Origin: Bradysia coprophila
Taxonomy: Eukaryota > Arthropoda > Insecta > Diptera > Sciaridae
DNA length: 64,000 nucleotides
Assembly (NCBI RefSeq): GCF_014529535.1
Contig: NW_023503493.1
Span: forward strand, 16,834,001 to 16,898,000
Direction: 5' to 3'
Of the stretch, positions 49,343 through 62,580 are shown one piece after another. The position numbers and the translations under genes are program-made. The notes below the pieces were generated by a model. It searched no databases and was not told where the DNA came from. It was given only the letters and a program-made list of their open reading frames with translations. Position 1 is the first letter of the stretch, and every line of letters begins with the position of its first letter.

Positions 49343-52300
49343 CTAGCGACTCTTATCTTTTCTTGATGTTGAAAAGATGACTGGAGCTACCTCTTGCTTC
49401 TGAATTACCCTTGTGCGAATGTTACAGCACAATCGTAGTGAACAAAAGTAAACCAATTCAACGATACTCAAAAATGAAGCTCCCATAAACAGTCCCAGTA
49501 ATCCACCGCAGCTGGCGGCAAAGTCAATGGGACCATACAATTCCGATCGCATCAAAGTGATAAATTCATTTTCTTTGAAAGAGATTTCGAATAGGGTCGG
49601 TAAGTATCTGAAATTGAAATCGGAATTTTACAAATTCTTTGACTTCGTTAACAAAACCGGTTGTACTCAGACGATTCGTTCTTGGGCATCTTTAACGATT
49701 TTGAATAACTGTTCCAGTCGAAAGGAGTTTGTGATATTTGAGCATCATATGTGATCGAATAGCAAGCCGGCAAGCAGTTACATGGTCTACTCATACTAGT
49801 CTCTGTTATACTGGATTTCATTAGAGTATCGCGAACAAAGTGGTAACACTGAATGCGGTCAGATCCACAAATTGGTGCAGCTGCATCTCTAGGTAGTGAA
49901 AACTTGACACAGCCGCATGATTGAAGCGTAGCATTCGATAGGCATTCCAACTCGCAATTTCGTTGCGTGTACACCTTCAAAAATCGCAATTTTCGTTCTG
50001 ATTCGAAATAACATTTGCGTCTGAAACAACAAGATTGGTGAGTGTATTGAGCGAGCAAATACAGGCGTGCACAGAAAAATTCACCTTTCATGGTGATAAT
50101 GCCTTAATCCTTCCGATGTTTTGATGATATTAACTTTGACCGACACTGAAACGTCTTGCAACGGTGGAATGAGAAAGAAATGTTTTGCAACTTGGGGAAT
50201 TTCGCCAGGAACATGCAAAACTATTTTATATCCATGAGCAGGACCATGACACCAATTTTCCCTGCTTGAAGCAGTTAGTTCAAGCCAAAGACGAAGTTTA
50301 TCTCCATCAGCACCGGATCCGGCCACTCTGTATGGATACGTCGTCGGTGAATAAATTTCAACGTTGTTGTTGTAACCACTTTCTAAATTCCAGTTGGCTC
50401 TCTTTTTATGGTGAATTTGTGAATAATCCGGACTTATGCTAGGTGATAAGGGTATTTTTCGTTGTTTTCTAATACCTTGCATGTCAAATGGCTAAGTTTT
50501 AAAAATTTTACCTCTCCGTATAGGTCTCATTTCCAGTTAACATGTTGAATGTGAAGCAAAGACCCTCCTCAGTCAGTATCTCTTCAAATTCACATGAATA
50601 GTTTTTATTATTGAGAAAAAAGGAATCGTAAAGCGTTTCGTTCAATCTCGGGGCTGCCTGAAAGAGAACGAAAAGAAAACGTCAAGAACAATACCGACCA
50701 AATGATTCTTGACTGGACTTTTTTGTTGATTCTTCGATACTTAGTTTAAAGATTTGTTATTTTCATTATTCGACCTTACGAGAACTATTTTTGATTCAAA
50801 AAAAAATTGTTTTTCCTGATGCTTCCAGCCATTTGAAGATGAATAACGGCCGGCAGATTTTCCTTCTTCCTATGAATGGTTATTTATGCCACTCAGAATC
50901 ATAATATGGAAAATTTGCAAACTTTAGATGTCTATGTGGCATAAAACGTTGTATGCAACTCGATGCAAAGTACTTCATTTCCATCAGGCTCACGGTGTGT
51001 ATTATGACACACCTCTAATTACACACCTAGATCAAGTATTTTGCACCTAGATTGCATAAATAACCATTATAACATCTAGTGCAGAGTACTTCCTTAGGCG
51101 AGATGTATAATTATGACACGGGGCCTTATAAAGTACTTCGCACCGAGATTCATACAACAGTTTATGCAACAGATGCATCCAAAGTTTGCAAATTTCGCAC
51201 ATTATGATGCTGAGTTGCATAAATAACTTTTCAGTTCTGTACTTTTTTGTAGCATCAAAATAACCACCATAGCACTGTCCCTAGCAGTAAACAAAGGAAC
51301 ATAGAAATATTCGAAGGCTGACAGAAGTTACAGACATACAATCAACACACGACTTACGACTTCGGCCAGTGAAAATTCGTGTTTACAGTTACTTGGAACA
51401 AACCTATGACCTTTTAAAAATTGTGTTTTGGTGACTGACCTACTGCTATTTCAACGAAAGAACTACTGTTCTTATGTGGTAGATCCACACTTGATGCAAT
51501 ATTTGCACTACTGTTAATTTAACGGAAGTATAACGGATATTCAATCGCTTCTTCGGTGACTCACAGCTGCTGAATCAACGATGGTATTATTGATAGTTTA
51601 ATCTTGTACTAGCTCTTCTAAAATTCACAGTAATACTGTTGATCAAGGGTAGCTCTACCCTATGCTACTATTGCTACATTGTTGTCGATGCAGACTAAAA
51701 ATCAATCATATTTAAACCTATTACTCGTAGTAGCACAACTAATGAGCAACCAGTCAGCAACTAACAACTTTGGTTGCATCTTGCTACTGCATGCGTTGGT
51801 ACAATACAAACAATCTTAAGCGGTAGCTCTCATCACTAAAGCCTTCCAACGTTGAAGCTGGTTAATTCAGTGTTAATGCTACGAGCAGTGCTATGTAACC
51901 ACCGAATATCTAACTAATAGACCCATAGATCTTATTGGAAATATTCACGTTATGTAGGTTAGGTAACAATTGTTTTTCTTTTTTAGAGTTTTACTCGTAA
52001 TTTATGCGAATTAGTACCTATACCTCACTTTTCAACATTTTTTGGCCTCTTTTTATTACTAAATTTAATGTTGGCTAACAACAAATCATTAAGCATTCAT
52101 CATAAATCTCATTTTAGAGTTCAATGTGTCGGAGCTTTTTTTTTAAACTTTCTCATACTTTTGAAATTTCCAATTAGTGTGATAATCGGAAAAAAATTGT
52201 TGAAAATTAAAATTTTAGTTTCGTTGACCTAGACAGCATATCGAAAGTGGAACTAGAATTATTGAGGCAACAACCCGGGTTCATGGATTTAAAAAAACAG

Positions 52301-53858
52301 AGTTGTCGTTTCTAATCATGTCAGGTTCTTTTTCGACTTTTCATAGGGTTGTTTTTGTATATGAGCACCCTAGGAAAGTTAAAACTGGTATTTGAGATTA
52401 GTGGACTCAACGTACTTTAAATCAACATGTCACGTTTTCTGCATAAAACATTGTTGGATGTTGTGCTGTGTAAATTGTTACAAACGGAAACCAAAGATTC
52501 TAAAACTCGAAATACATTTGTTCAAATTCTACCCGTGCTGTGCGTGAAATTGAACTTAGTAATATCAGAAAGTCCAAGAAGGACCAAAATGTTCAGAGAC
52601 ATTGGTATACACGGAAACTGAGTATTTAAAGTATAATTTAAAAAATTAAAGATTTTATTGCATCTCAGTTCGATTAAGAAAATTCTAAACAACACCGATC
52701 CTTCGGATGGTTTTAAAATGCAGATCATTGCATTAAAGCTAACAGGAGCCCTCAAAAGTTCGTCTGCGAATATATTTTTGAAATTCTTGGCAATATTTCC
52801 ATCACTCTTAGTTATATCAAACTTTGTGCCCTTGGTATTGTCTTTCTAATGCAGAGCGATGTTTCATGAATTTTTCTTTAAAATCTGTCTTTATGTAACG
52901 ATGGATCGGTATTGAATATACTGGAATTTAGGATAAACTGACAGGATCATTTACTGGAAATACATCACTAATTTGTGTCATTAAAATTTATTTTACGAAT
53001 ATAGGTTGTTCATTTGGTTCAATCATCTAACACAATCACCAAGTCATTCATTGAATCATAGTCCAAAGTTTTTATACCTCTTTCAATAAATCCACGATGG
53101 AACTATCTGCAATGTTATCGCCCAATCCTAACTGTCCAAACGCTTCGCCAATATATGCATCGCAAACTTGACTGACTGCATTTAAGACGGTGTACCTGAT
53201 GCGACAATAGTACGAGTTGTGAATATGATATTGTGATACAATGACATCAATATCATTACTCTTCATCTGAAAAATTGACCGGACGTCTTTTTTGAAGAAT
53301 GACCTCTCCAAAGCCGTCGATTATATTGAACATTGTAGCGTTAATTTTGGTTGTTGGACAAATTGTTACAGCTGGAAAGGGTATGTGCCACACTGGTGTC
53401 GGTTCCTCGGCAAAGCTAACAATTACTGAACTGACATTCCATTTGTTAAAAATTTTGTAAATTAAACCGCCGCAACAGATGAACGATATGGCAAAACCGA
53501 TAATCCACCAACATCTGTTACGTGTAAAACTATTCGTTTATTCACTCTGTATTCGTGCAATAAATTATACCGCTCTATCCAATGGCGTTTCTTCTCACCG
53601 AGATATTTTACACCGTGGATGCTGCTGTTAGCACAATATTCTCCAAATAATTTGTTGACCTGATCGATAAAAACATTTTCATTTAATTAATTTTAAGTTT
53701 CCGGTAGACTGGGCGAACTTAAACAACAAAACAAAGATTCATTTATGGTTCTTCGACCTTTAACGTTTCGGTTTGTTTTCAAATCTACCTTTTCCCTTCG
53801 TTTAGTTCGTTGAGGTAATTGATTCTCAACATCGCCAGGTTGTTCTTCGTCGATCACT
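49343..53858 (-). CDS. DEG/ENaC (pickpocket-like) sodium channel subunit, 5' end incomplete
   Basis: This is an amiloride-sensitive-type cation channel subunit of the plasma membrane. Exons, 5' to 3': 53858-53789, 53659-53571, 53514-53260, 53195-53078, 50657-50512, 50438-50085, 50020-49658, 49607-49343; all junctions in phase, about 553 codons. Visible parts: an N-terminal segment with SSIHGVKYLGEKKRHWIER, which contains the His-Gly gating motif; the first membrane span (CWWIIGFAISFICCGGLIY) followed by PFPAVTICP; a large extracellular loop with many Cys and NxS/T sites, including CELECLSNATLQSCGC and RPCNCLPACYSITYDA; then the second span with the pore signature GLLGLFMGASFLS; a short basic tail. 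The first exon with the start codon lies upstream of 53858 and was not identified. The 2.4 kb intron 50658-53077 carries a palindromic element. Ligand and partners cannot be told. Confidence 0.9.
50879..51228. mobile_element. 350 bp palindromic element, TTTATGCAACTC family
   Basis: GGTTATTTATGCCACTCAGA at the left and, inverted, AGTTATTTATGCAACTCAGC at the right flank arms with AATTTGCAAACTTTAGATG / CATCCAAAGTTTGCAAATT and GCAAAGTACTT / AAGTACTTCGC. Related copies are at 45994-46100 and 42830-43225. It lies in the long intron of the channel gene. Confidence 0.7.
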
Positions 53859-53859
53859 C

Positions 53860-55176
53860 TGTGGGTTAAATATTCAAGCATATCAAAACAGATGATCAAC
53901 AAAAACATGAAATAAAGAACAAATCTGTTTGCATCGTATGCATTGGATGCTATGTAACAACAAAAAATACGATGCATTCGATGCAAGCGCAACAAGTGAT
54001 ACAGATTTGAAATTATTTTGGGGTATCATGCAGAAATAATGGTGAAAATATTGGAACCGTAGCCGTATAACATGATAATATTTCGTCACTTCAAAGCACG
54101 TTAATTAACTCTTAGTATTTTTTTGAGTTAACAAAGTCTCGACATAATTGTCACAAATCGGCGAATAGAGCAATTTCAACAAACCCGGTAAAATCAGAGC
54201 TAAGGAATAAGTTGTGACATAATAGCATTTTCACTTTGTTAAATTTAGTTTTGTATTGTGAACAAACATTTTAATTGAAGTCATTGGCAGTTCACAATAT
54301 ATTTCCGTGTTCTCCTAAAATTTAATTCAATCCGGCGGTACACTTATTATTATTATCAAAACAGTAGCGTTTTCCGAAAGCAATTTACATAATTAAAATG
54401 TTCGCAGTTTCATTGAGACCACACACACCACCTACTGTGCTGTCTTCTTCCGATCACACTGGTGATGCAAGAAATTTCTAAGCAAAATAGATGTTAAATT
54501 GGTGTATAATTGGCACTAAAAGAATGTGATACTTTTTTGAATCTGTTCCGAGCAGGAACAAGGCGTGAAGAAATGTTGTCAAAATGTTATTATTAGACTA
54601 GATATATTCCCGTCATAATTGATTGAACAGCTGTCCAGTTAAATTTATCCGGGTTACATTTACATTTAGTTATTTTCCAGTTTATCAACGAATTGAATTT
54701 AAGAGCGCTTATAAGAGCTGACGGTGATGCAGCTACTGTTTATGCAGCAACTGAATATGAATACTGTAACGAGCAGTATAGTGCAGCATTACGTTTATGC
54801 ATTTATGGTAGAATTCATAACTCACACTCATCTTCCCATATCACACATATCGCATCGCCCTAAAACAGATCGACAGAACATGAATGTAATTACTTCCAAG
54901 TCAATTATCGATAAAACTACCGTATAACATGATATTAAATATATCATAGAATGACATATAAATGAATGAAAGAATAGGATATTACGCTCTGACTGGATGT
55001 TTTTTTATTTTACAATGCAAAATACAAGGCAAAATTTAAGCGAAACTATTTTTTACGCTCATATCAATGAAATTAAGTAATTTCCGGGGATACTTTAGTA
55101 ATTTTTTGGAGATTGTTATATGGACTATCGTGGTTCGAGCTGCAAACGTCAAAATAAAAATCTTCAAACCAATACG
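53860..55176. other. Region upstream of the channel gene, first exon not identified
   Basis: The missing start exon of the channel gene should lie here. An upstream exon would have to end in phase 2. I see no convincing ATG-containing exon. Around 54724-54927 a plus-strand frame of 67 codons is open without recognisable features. Confidence 0.3.
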
Positions 55177-56113
55177 AGGGATTCTTTTGAAAATCCACCT
55201 ATCAAAATCGGACCCATTTCGTCTGGGATGGATATATGCATGGTCTGATAGGTCTTTGCCAGTAGACCTCAAAACAGGCCTCACACAGTCTCGTGCCACA
55301 CTTTGTTGCTGGTGGAAGATCTCCGAAGTTGGAAAAATAGTGTTTTTTATCCGAATTTTTTGGCCGTTATGAATGATCGTTCCGGGTGAGAGTGGGCTCG
55401 TTGGAAAGCTGAGCTTAAGTACTTTCGGGTCATGCCTAGTTTGATTAGATTCAATGATATATGTTTGCAAAAATTTGCAAGAAAAATTTTCAAAATCTGT
55501 GTGAACTTTAGACAGGTCTGGGCTGGTACTGATGACGCTTAATGTGAACCTAACATGCTAGTCGAAACATACATTGTCTATGCTTTCCGTTGATAACTCA
55601 TTTGCAGTAATGGTGATTGCCGACATAACAGAGTTTTATGTTAGTACAACCGCTACTCGTAAAAGTCGCCAGCAATCCAAGCAGCAATCACCAGCACTGC
55701 AAATGAGGTATTTATGGAAAGCTTAGATAATGTACGTTACAACTAGCATGTTAGGTTCACAATAACCGTCATCAGTACCAGCCCAGACCTGTCTAAAGTT
55801 TTGAAAATATTTCTTGCAATTGCAAACATATATCAATGAATCTAATCAAACTAGGCATGACCCGAAATTCCTTAAGCTCAGCTTTCCAACGAGCCCACTC
55901 TCACCCGAAACGATCATTTATAATGGCCAAAAAATTCGGATAAAAAACACTATTTTTCCAACTTCGGAGATCTTCCACCAGCAACCAGGTGTGGCTCGAG
56001 ACTGGGTGAGGCCTGTTTTGAGGTCTACTGGCAAAGACCTTTCAAACCATGTATATATCCATCCCAAACGAAATAGGTGCGATCTTGATAGGTGGATTTT
56101 CAAAAGAATCCCT
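55177..56113. mobile_element. Foldback element A, ends AGGGATTCTTTTGAAAATCC
   Basis: Two arms of over 400 bp are inverted copies around a short centre near 55650. AGGGATTCTTTTGAAAATCC begins the left arm and its exact inverse ends at 56113. Arms share AAAACAGGCCTCAC, CGGAGATCTTCCACC (one strand) and GGTACTGATGACG with scattered differences. The open frames of about 145 codons on each arm mirror each other and are not independent evidence for a gene. The first 45 bp resemble the left border of the MULE at 538-590, so it may be a non-autonomous Mutator-like relative. Confidence 0.75.
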
Positions 56114-56154
56114 ATATGTAATTTACTATATTTCGCTGATACACCTCATATTTG

Positions 56155-57914
56155 GAAGATGCGGGAAAAGGCAATAAAAACGCATAAGATTCTATTCAGT
56201 ACAATTAGGCCGTGTGTCACCGCACATTCTTTAAAAGAATTAAAAAATTCTCAAATAAGTTGACATTTTTAGTCCGAACATTTCTGAAAACAAACTTGAT
56301 GTAAGCCTACACGCCAAATTTTCCAATTTTCAACAAACTAATCCTCACCGAGTTAATACTGCAAAATACGAATACGACACACAATTTGTGACTTGGACTT
56401 TGCCAAACAAAAACAAATTGACAATATAATAGCATTTCAGTTGATCGCTAACAAAAATCGAATACACACAACATTGTCCTACAAGTTCACCACACTAATT
56501 TTAACTGAAAGCCAGACTTCCACTTCCAAGGTCTTTAGGCAATATATACCTTGCGCTTTGCGTATTTGTGGGGAACATGCAAAAGTTCATCACAGTAGGC
56601 TATTGAACCCACTAAAATCTAATTTTAAATCGCTAGAATAATTCCATAAATCTAAATGTGATACTAAGAAACCACGTGTTTCAATAAGTCCTGGGAGCGA
56701 TCCTAAAGACATGGACCTAATCTTTTTGGGCTGAACGGCGGACTTTCGTTCACTTTTCCAAGCCCTTTCAAGAAATATCACTAAATAACTAAAGAAATCC
56801 AACATTACATCTACATTACACATTATATTACACATTGCACATTACATTACATTACATTGTAATGTAATGTAGCGTTACAAACTGCATCTTTGATTTCTGA
56901 AGCCAATCGGCGAGATAAAATTTTTTGGTTTGCGAACTTTTAAAGTACTCACAAAAGTTCACCAAAGTGTGCTGCTGAACCCAGAAAAAGTTGGGTATTA
57001 GTAGCTAGATTCGCTCACTGAACCTTGCAATATTACGTAATATTACGTAATATTGCAAGGTTCAGGGAGCGAATCTAGACAGTCGGGCTTAACTTTTTCT
57101 GGGTTCAGCAGCGCACTTTGGTGAACTTTTGTGAGTACTTTAAAAGTTCGCAAACCAAAAAATTTTATCTCGCCGATTGGCTTCAGAAATCAAAGATGCA
57201 GTTTGTAACGCTACATTACATTACATTACATTACAATGTAATGTAATGTGTAATGTAGATGTAATGTTTGATTTCTTTAGTTATTTAGTGATATTTCTTG
57301 AGAGGGCTTGGAAAAGTGAACGAAAGTACGCCGTTCAGCCCAAACAGATTAGGTCCATGTCTTCAGGATCGCTCCCAGGACTTATTGAAACACGTGGTTT
57401 CTTAGTATCACATTTAGATTTATGGAATTATTCTAGCGATTTAAAATTAGATTTTAGTGGGTTCAATAGCCTACTGTGATGAACTTTTGCATGTTCCCCA
57501 CAAATACGCAAAGCGCAAGGTATATATTGCCTAAAGACCTTGGAAGTGGAAGTCTGGCTTTCAGTTAAAATTAGTGTGGTGAACTTGTAGGACAATGTTG
57601 TGTGTATTCGATTTTTGTTAGCGATCAACTGAAATGCTATTATATTGTCAATTTGTTTTTGTTTGGCAAAGTCCAAGTCACAAATTGTGTGTCGTATTCG
57701 TATTTTGCAGTATTAACTCGGCGAGGATTAGTTTGTTGAAAATTGGAAAATTTGGCGTGTAGGCTTACATCAAGTTTGTTGTCAGAAATGTTCGGACTAA
57801 AAATGTCAACTTATTTGAGAATTTTTTAATTCTTTTAAAGAATGTGCGGTGACACACGGCCTAATTGTACTGAATAGAATCTTATGCGTTTTTATTGCCT
57901 TTTCCCGCATCTTC
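56155..57914. mobile_element. 1.76 kb near-perfect palindrome (foldback element B)
   Basis: It starts GAAGATGCGGGAAAAGGC and ends with the inverse GCCTTTTCCCGCATCTTC; the centre of symmetry is near 57035 in the self-complementary phrase TATTACGTAATATTACGTAA. Arms of about 880 bp differ at scattered sites (for example near 56731 against 57345), which speaks against a pure assembly mirror. Both arms carry the same 82-codon open frame (DFAKQKQIDN..) and ATTACATTACA microsatellites. No recognised transposase domain is present. Confidence 0.8.
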
Positions 57915-58359
57915 TTGTGCAGTATAATATAACTCTTGTCCACATATTGGCTCAGTGTTCGTCCAATGTGTGTTGTTGTAACATAAATAATATTTTGAGT
58001 AATTCGATTCACTTCTGACTCGACCATCTCGCACAGTCACTACAATAATTTTCCGAATGTCTCTTTATTACCTTGGATTGAAATTGTTTGAGAAAAATCG
58101 TAAAAACCGTTGAAATTGAGTGTTGAATGGACGAGAAATCATTATAGTGAAATTAAACGAGTGTGTAGGAGGTAAATTTGTAAATACTTTAAGAAAACCA
58201 CCCACCGCTAATGATTCGATTAAAGTGAAATTTTTAAAATAGAAATTGTTAGATCTTACGGCTATTTATTTATATGAATTGAGCATTTAACTAAAGTGTG
58301 AAGAAAGTAATGAAATTGTTCATTCATTCATTTCATTTTTTTTTTCGTTTTTTGATTTA
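57915..58359. other. Intergenic DNA, no gene seen
   Basis: AT-rich sequence between two transposon-like palindromes. No protein-like open frame is present. Confidence 0.35.
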
Positions 58360-58483
58360 CAGTGAACGACATCTCAAATGTCTCACTGTCAAATTTTTTT
58401 GAGAATTTTATTGTGTCATTGCAAATTCACAATGACATTCTCTGAAAAAAATGACAGTGAGACATTTGAGATGTCGTTCACTG
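58360..58483. mobile_element. 124 bp MITE with TA duplication
   Basis: CAGTGAACGACATCTCAAAT and its exact inverse end the element; TA stands on both sides (58358-58359 and 58484-58485). The arms stay matched for about 40 bp (CTCACTGTCA) around an AT-rich centre. TA flanks suggest Tc1/mariner-type mobilisation. Confidence 0.8.
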
Positions 58484-58911
58484 TATGAAAGATTCTGTAA
58501 CCGAAAACAGATATAGAAGAGTCAAGAGAACAAGAGATGATCTGCTAGTGAAATGATCTGGTCTTGAATAAAATGTGTATAATGAATGTACCAATCGATT
58601 TAATTAAGGAAGAGCAATGAGCTTTTTGCAATTAAAAATTATTTCCATCGGAAGCAAATTCATGCTGAAATTTCACTAACTCTGACTGTACGAAATTAAA
58701 AATTACTTGACTCTTGAAGACACGAAAGACAGCATCATAGATATACCTGCCTTAAGTGGCAACTTCCAAATTATCGCGAAATAGAAGCACATTTTTTTAA
58801 ATGGGGCGATCACATAAAAGTTTATTAACCCAAACGAAGTCATAGATGTGTCTACAACACTATTCTATACTTTGAACAAAAACGCAACGGATTTGATCGT
58901 TTTTATGCGAT

Positions 58912-60097
58912 CCCCTAAAAGTTTCGGGAATCGGGTATTTCCGACGCATAAAAGTATTTAATTTGAACATATTCGTAAATTTCAACATTTTTTAAGTAAA
59001 ATGACGTCTTAACATCGTAAAAAAAAGATTTTGATATGAGTTGAGAAACATTTATAAAAAGGCTTGTCGGCCATTTTTGAAAATGGAGGAATTCATTTTC
59101 TGAAGTGCTGTTCGTTTTTTATTTTTTCTTAAATAATTATTTTTTATTAAAGTATTTTTATGTTCTCATGTAAAGTATGGTCCATCTAAATGGTAATAAG
59201 TCATATACGCGGCCTTCAAATGTTGACACTTCGTAGTAATGCGATAAATTAAAAACACCTACTGCTGACGGATTCAGAGCTCCACAGATCTGCCTCAAAA
59301 ACAGGTTTTGATAATTGAAAGTACTTTGCTGTTGCATTGGACTCTCAGCTATCAGAAAAGTCATAGTTCATGTGAAATAATTTGATATACGCAGATAAAA
59401 CCAGTTTGGTCTTAGTCAGTGTCCCTTGGCAAATTGTGTAGTCCTAGAACAATTTCGCTAAAAACTTTCCGAGAACTTATATTTTTACTGTATTTTTTTC
59501 GATTATAAATTCCTCACTTTTACTCAAAGCAAATTATCCAAGAAACAGCGACAAAAAATGTGATCTCAAAGCGAGACTTCAGTATCAGGCTTTTTCGTGA
59601 TTTAAATTTCTCGGCCTTAACATCTCAGAAGCGGAAAAACCTTCTGCCTGGAAAGGGATGGACTTTTATAACTGAAACATAAGCTATTGTTTCACTAGGA
59701 AACAGGTCATGTTACATCTCAAATTTTAGAAATAAACTGATCCATTTTGTAGGGCCGCTCTCGCATTGAAATTGCATGTGAATCTAATTCTTTCGATTTT
59801 TCCCGAAATTTCTGATGAAATCTGTTAGGATTCCTTAGATACATATTTTTAGGATTCTTTTATCGAACTATGCTGGTATTACATTGATACTGAGACCCAA
59901 ACAACAGAAACCCTGGTCTAAACTTGCCAAAGTCGTGAAATTTTAGTTCAATTTTTAATGATAAGCCCTAATGTCTGAGTGCACCCTTTTTTCGAACTGA
60001 GTTGGCTATTTACCTTAAAAAATGTTGAAATTTACGAATATGTTCAAATTAAATACTATTATGCATCGGAAATACCCGATTCCCGAAACTTTTAGGG
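58912..60097. mobile_element. 1.2 kb element with 85 bp terminal inverted repeats
   Basis: CCCTAAAAGTTTCGGGAATC begins at 58912 and its inverse ends at 60097; the arms match with few differences over about 85 bp, through AATTTGAACATATTCGTAAA. The inside (59000-60010) is unique AT-rich sequence with only short open frames, so it would be a non-autonomous DNA transposon. The target duplication is unclear. Confidence 0.7.
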
Positions 60098-60644
60098 TGC
60101 CCCTCGTACACTTGCCGTTTTTAAAAGGTCAAAAATTATACAGTGTATGTAACACCAGATTTTGTTACGAATGTCATGAATTATGAAATATGTGATAGTA
60201 TACACTAGAGACAAAAGTATCTTGTTCTTCAATGCCGCAAGAACATTAACTTTAACACCACTCTTTCTTCGTCGGTGAATTTAACTTCGTCTCTATTCTA
60301 TCGAATATAAAACTTTTCTCACCAATGTATGATTATGCGCAAGAACGCACCCAAATAAAATGTTTTCAAGGATTCATATGTGAATGACACAGACAGTTTC
60401 TTTCGTTGTATATCGATTTTCACAGCAATTGATTTGTTTTATGGAGAAAATATATTCTAAACCGGTGAAGATTGAATTGGTGAGACTCAAACGAAAGTAA
60501 TAATCTCATTATTTCGGTTTGAAAGTGAAAGAACTGTTATACAATCGGCTACATACGCAGATTCAATGTAAGACTTTATGTTATAATGGTAAACAAGCCA
60601 GATTTTCATCGAATGTCTTTCGGATTTAAGGTTACACAGTAAAA

Positions 60645-60956
60645 ATGACATCAATTTGTATGAACTGTGAAAATGCGTTTATTAGCAACGGGCCGTATTT
60701 CACCTGTGGAAAGTGTCATGGACCCTGTGATACATTTCGTTATACCAACTATGGGGTGGATGAATCTTACTACGACGCAACGCATACTCGACAAAAGGAC
60801 GACAATTTTTTCGGCAATCAATCGAACAATGCAGAAGATCTACCGTTCCGTCGAAGAGTTCCCAAGCCAGAACCATCAACATCGAGATCATTGAAGAAGT
60901 CACAAGCATCCGATCAATTTCGAGTGTTCGGCTATCGCATGCTAAATTTTTGTTCA
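60645..60956 (+). CDS. Possible first exon of a zinc-ribbon protein
   Basis: From ATG 60645 the frame encodes MTSICMNCENAF and FTCGKCHGPC, giving two CxxC pairs about 15 residues apart as in a zinc ribbon. A polar stretch with Asn, Asp and Ser follows, and a donor CACG|GTAAAA at 60957. Downstream, 60990-61032 and 61071-61197 could be exons ending in a highly charged KKKGKSQSEERDENPREQ tail and a stop, but the joint from the first exon is out of phase by one base and the putative second intron is only 38 bp. The CxxC pair faintly recalls the N-terminus of TAF1B/Rrn7 proteins; I do not assign it. It could also be a broken gene. Confidence 0.4.
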
Positions 60957-61299
60957 CGGTAAAAGCTGCCCACATTCATGTGTTACAGATAATGCTAATG
61001 TTTCATTCTATGATTCGGGTATTCAATATGAAGGTATGCCGACCCATTTACTTGGCTGGAAATGATGCGAGACTCGAAAAGCAAATACGATGTTAAAAAG
61101 AAAGGGAAGAGCCAAAGTGAAGAAAGGGATGAAAATCCGCGCGAACAGGACAGTGGGAGTTCGAATCAGCCTTTGTAACGGAGTTTGGATAATGAAATTG
61201 GAAATTGAGCCAATGATTTGTTTTGTAAGATTAGAATATTTTCTTATAGCAATTGTTTATATATCTGTTATTTAACTCTTAGAGTGAACATCAAACTAA

Positions 61300-62390
61300 A
61301 ATAATATTTTTTTTAATCTAACAGAGACACAAACTAATTAAAGTGTTATTTTGCCACATATATTTGTAATTACCATGTATACATACAGTGTTTTATTTCA
61401 GCTAAAAATGTTCTATGTTCACACACTGTTGTGGATTTTATCTATTCCATCTGTCTGTACAGTTTACTTTCTTCTATAATTTTCTGAGATCGATATCAAT
61501 TGATATGTAGGAAATCTTTGGGCTGCAAAGGGTCGGTAGGTCCGAAAAATTTAAATCTTTTGCACCTTTTTTTGCGAATCCAAACTAACGATGATCAGGC
61601 CGCTCAGAAGGTTGGACACGGCACTGCATATAGGAAAACGATGATTGGAAACTATTGCTCAAATGTAATTCGCCTAGTCGGTTGGCCTGTAGATTCGTAA
61701 CATTTTTTTTATAGTATACTTCATTCTCACTGGACTGGTGTAACAACGTCACATTGATTCATTTCCATGAAATGACACAGCAGTGAAGTTTGTTCATGAA
61801 AAAATAATCCAATGACAAATAACAAAACGTACTAAAATGTGTCTGAGAGAAAACGGCCTTTCCTTCGGCTTTTCGTTTTTAGCGATCTAATTAGATATGA
61901 TAAAACGACAAATTGTCGTCGTACAGCGTGTTGTAAAGTGAAACAATTTTTTCCAGCTCAATGTCGTTAGCTTCCTACAAATTAGATCTACGGATTGCAG
62001 TAATAAAATGTAGATCCGGACGTACTTTTAGAATAAAAATCAAAAATAAATAGAAAATTGACTTGTCCATGTGTATACATTCACAATGGTCGCCATTTTG
62101 ACGGGGCATTATTGTTGGTAATTATTGTTATTGTTGGACATTATCGTTTTTGTCCAAAAAAGCTGGCGTCCTCAATTATTATTTAGTGTTATTACAAATT
62201 ATAAAATTTCGTCACACATTAAGGACAAACTCAGGACATTTATTTGGTGACGGCTACAGGTAAATCGAGAAGTATTATTGTTCAACATGTGAACATGCCT
62301 AGTATAGTATAAATCGAAAATAGAAAAACAAATTTTGGCGCTTTGGCAGCACTGTGGACACACTACCGTTAAATATGTGTAGCTGGTTGT
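61300..62390. other. Intergenic DNA, no gene seen
   Basis: AT-rich sequence without protein-like open frames. A 66-codon frame at 61500-61700 has no recognisable features. Confidence 0.3.
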
Positions 62391-62580
62391 ATGCAATAGG
62401 TTTCTTCCATCGTACAGTAAAAACGAATTTTGACAGGCCGAAAACAACCGACCGTCATCCACAGAAGCAAACATAACCGCAACTTAAACAAATTTGTTCG
62501 TCAAAACTTCAAAGTGAGGTTGTGTTGGCTTCTCTGTGGATGACGATTGACATTTTGAACGACCTTGGAAGAAACCTATA

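Noticed and set aside
53260-53311. A continuous exon across 53078-53311 for the channel gene
   Set aside because: The continuous frame would need an improbable intron of under 40 bp upstream. A GT-AG intron of 64 bp (53196-53259) restores phase and gives DEEYTVLNAVSQVCD instead.
55036-56263. Two similar open frames of about 145 codons on opposite strands
   Set aside because: They are mirror images on the two arms of a foldback element, and their ends run into unrelated flanks. Conservation between arms reflects DNA symmetry, not protein selection.
56393-57676. Duplicated 82- and 81-100-codon frames in the large palindrome
   Set aside because: They are present because each arm repeats the other. 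I recognise no domain, so no gene is called, though a protein search is suggested.
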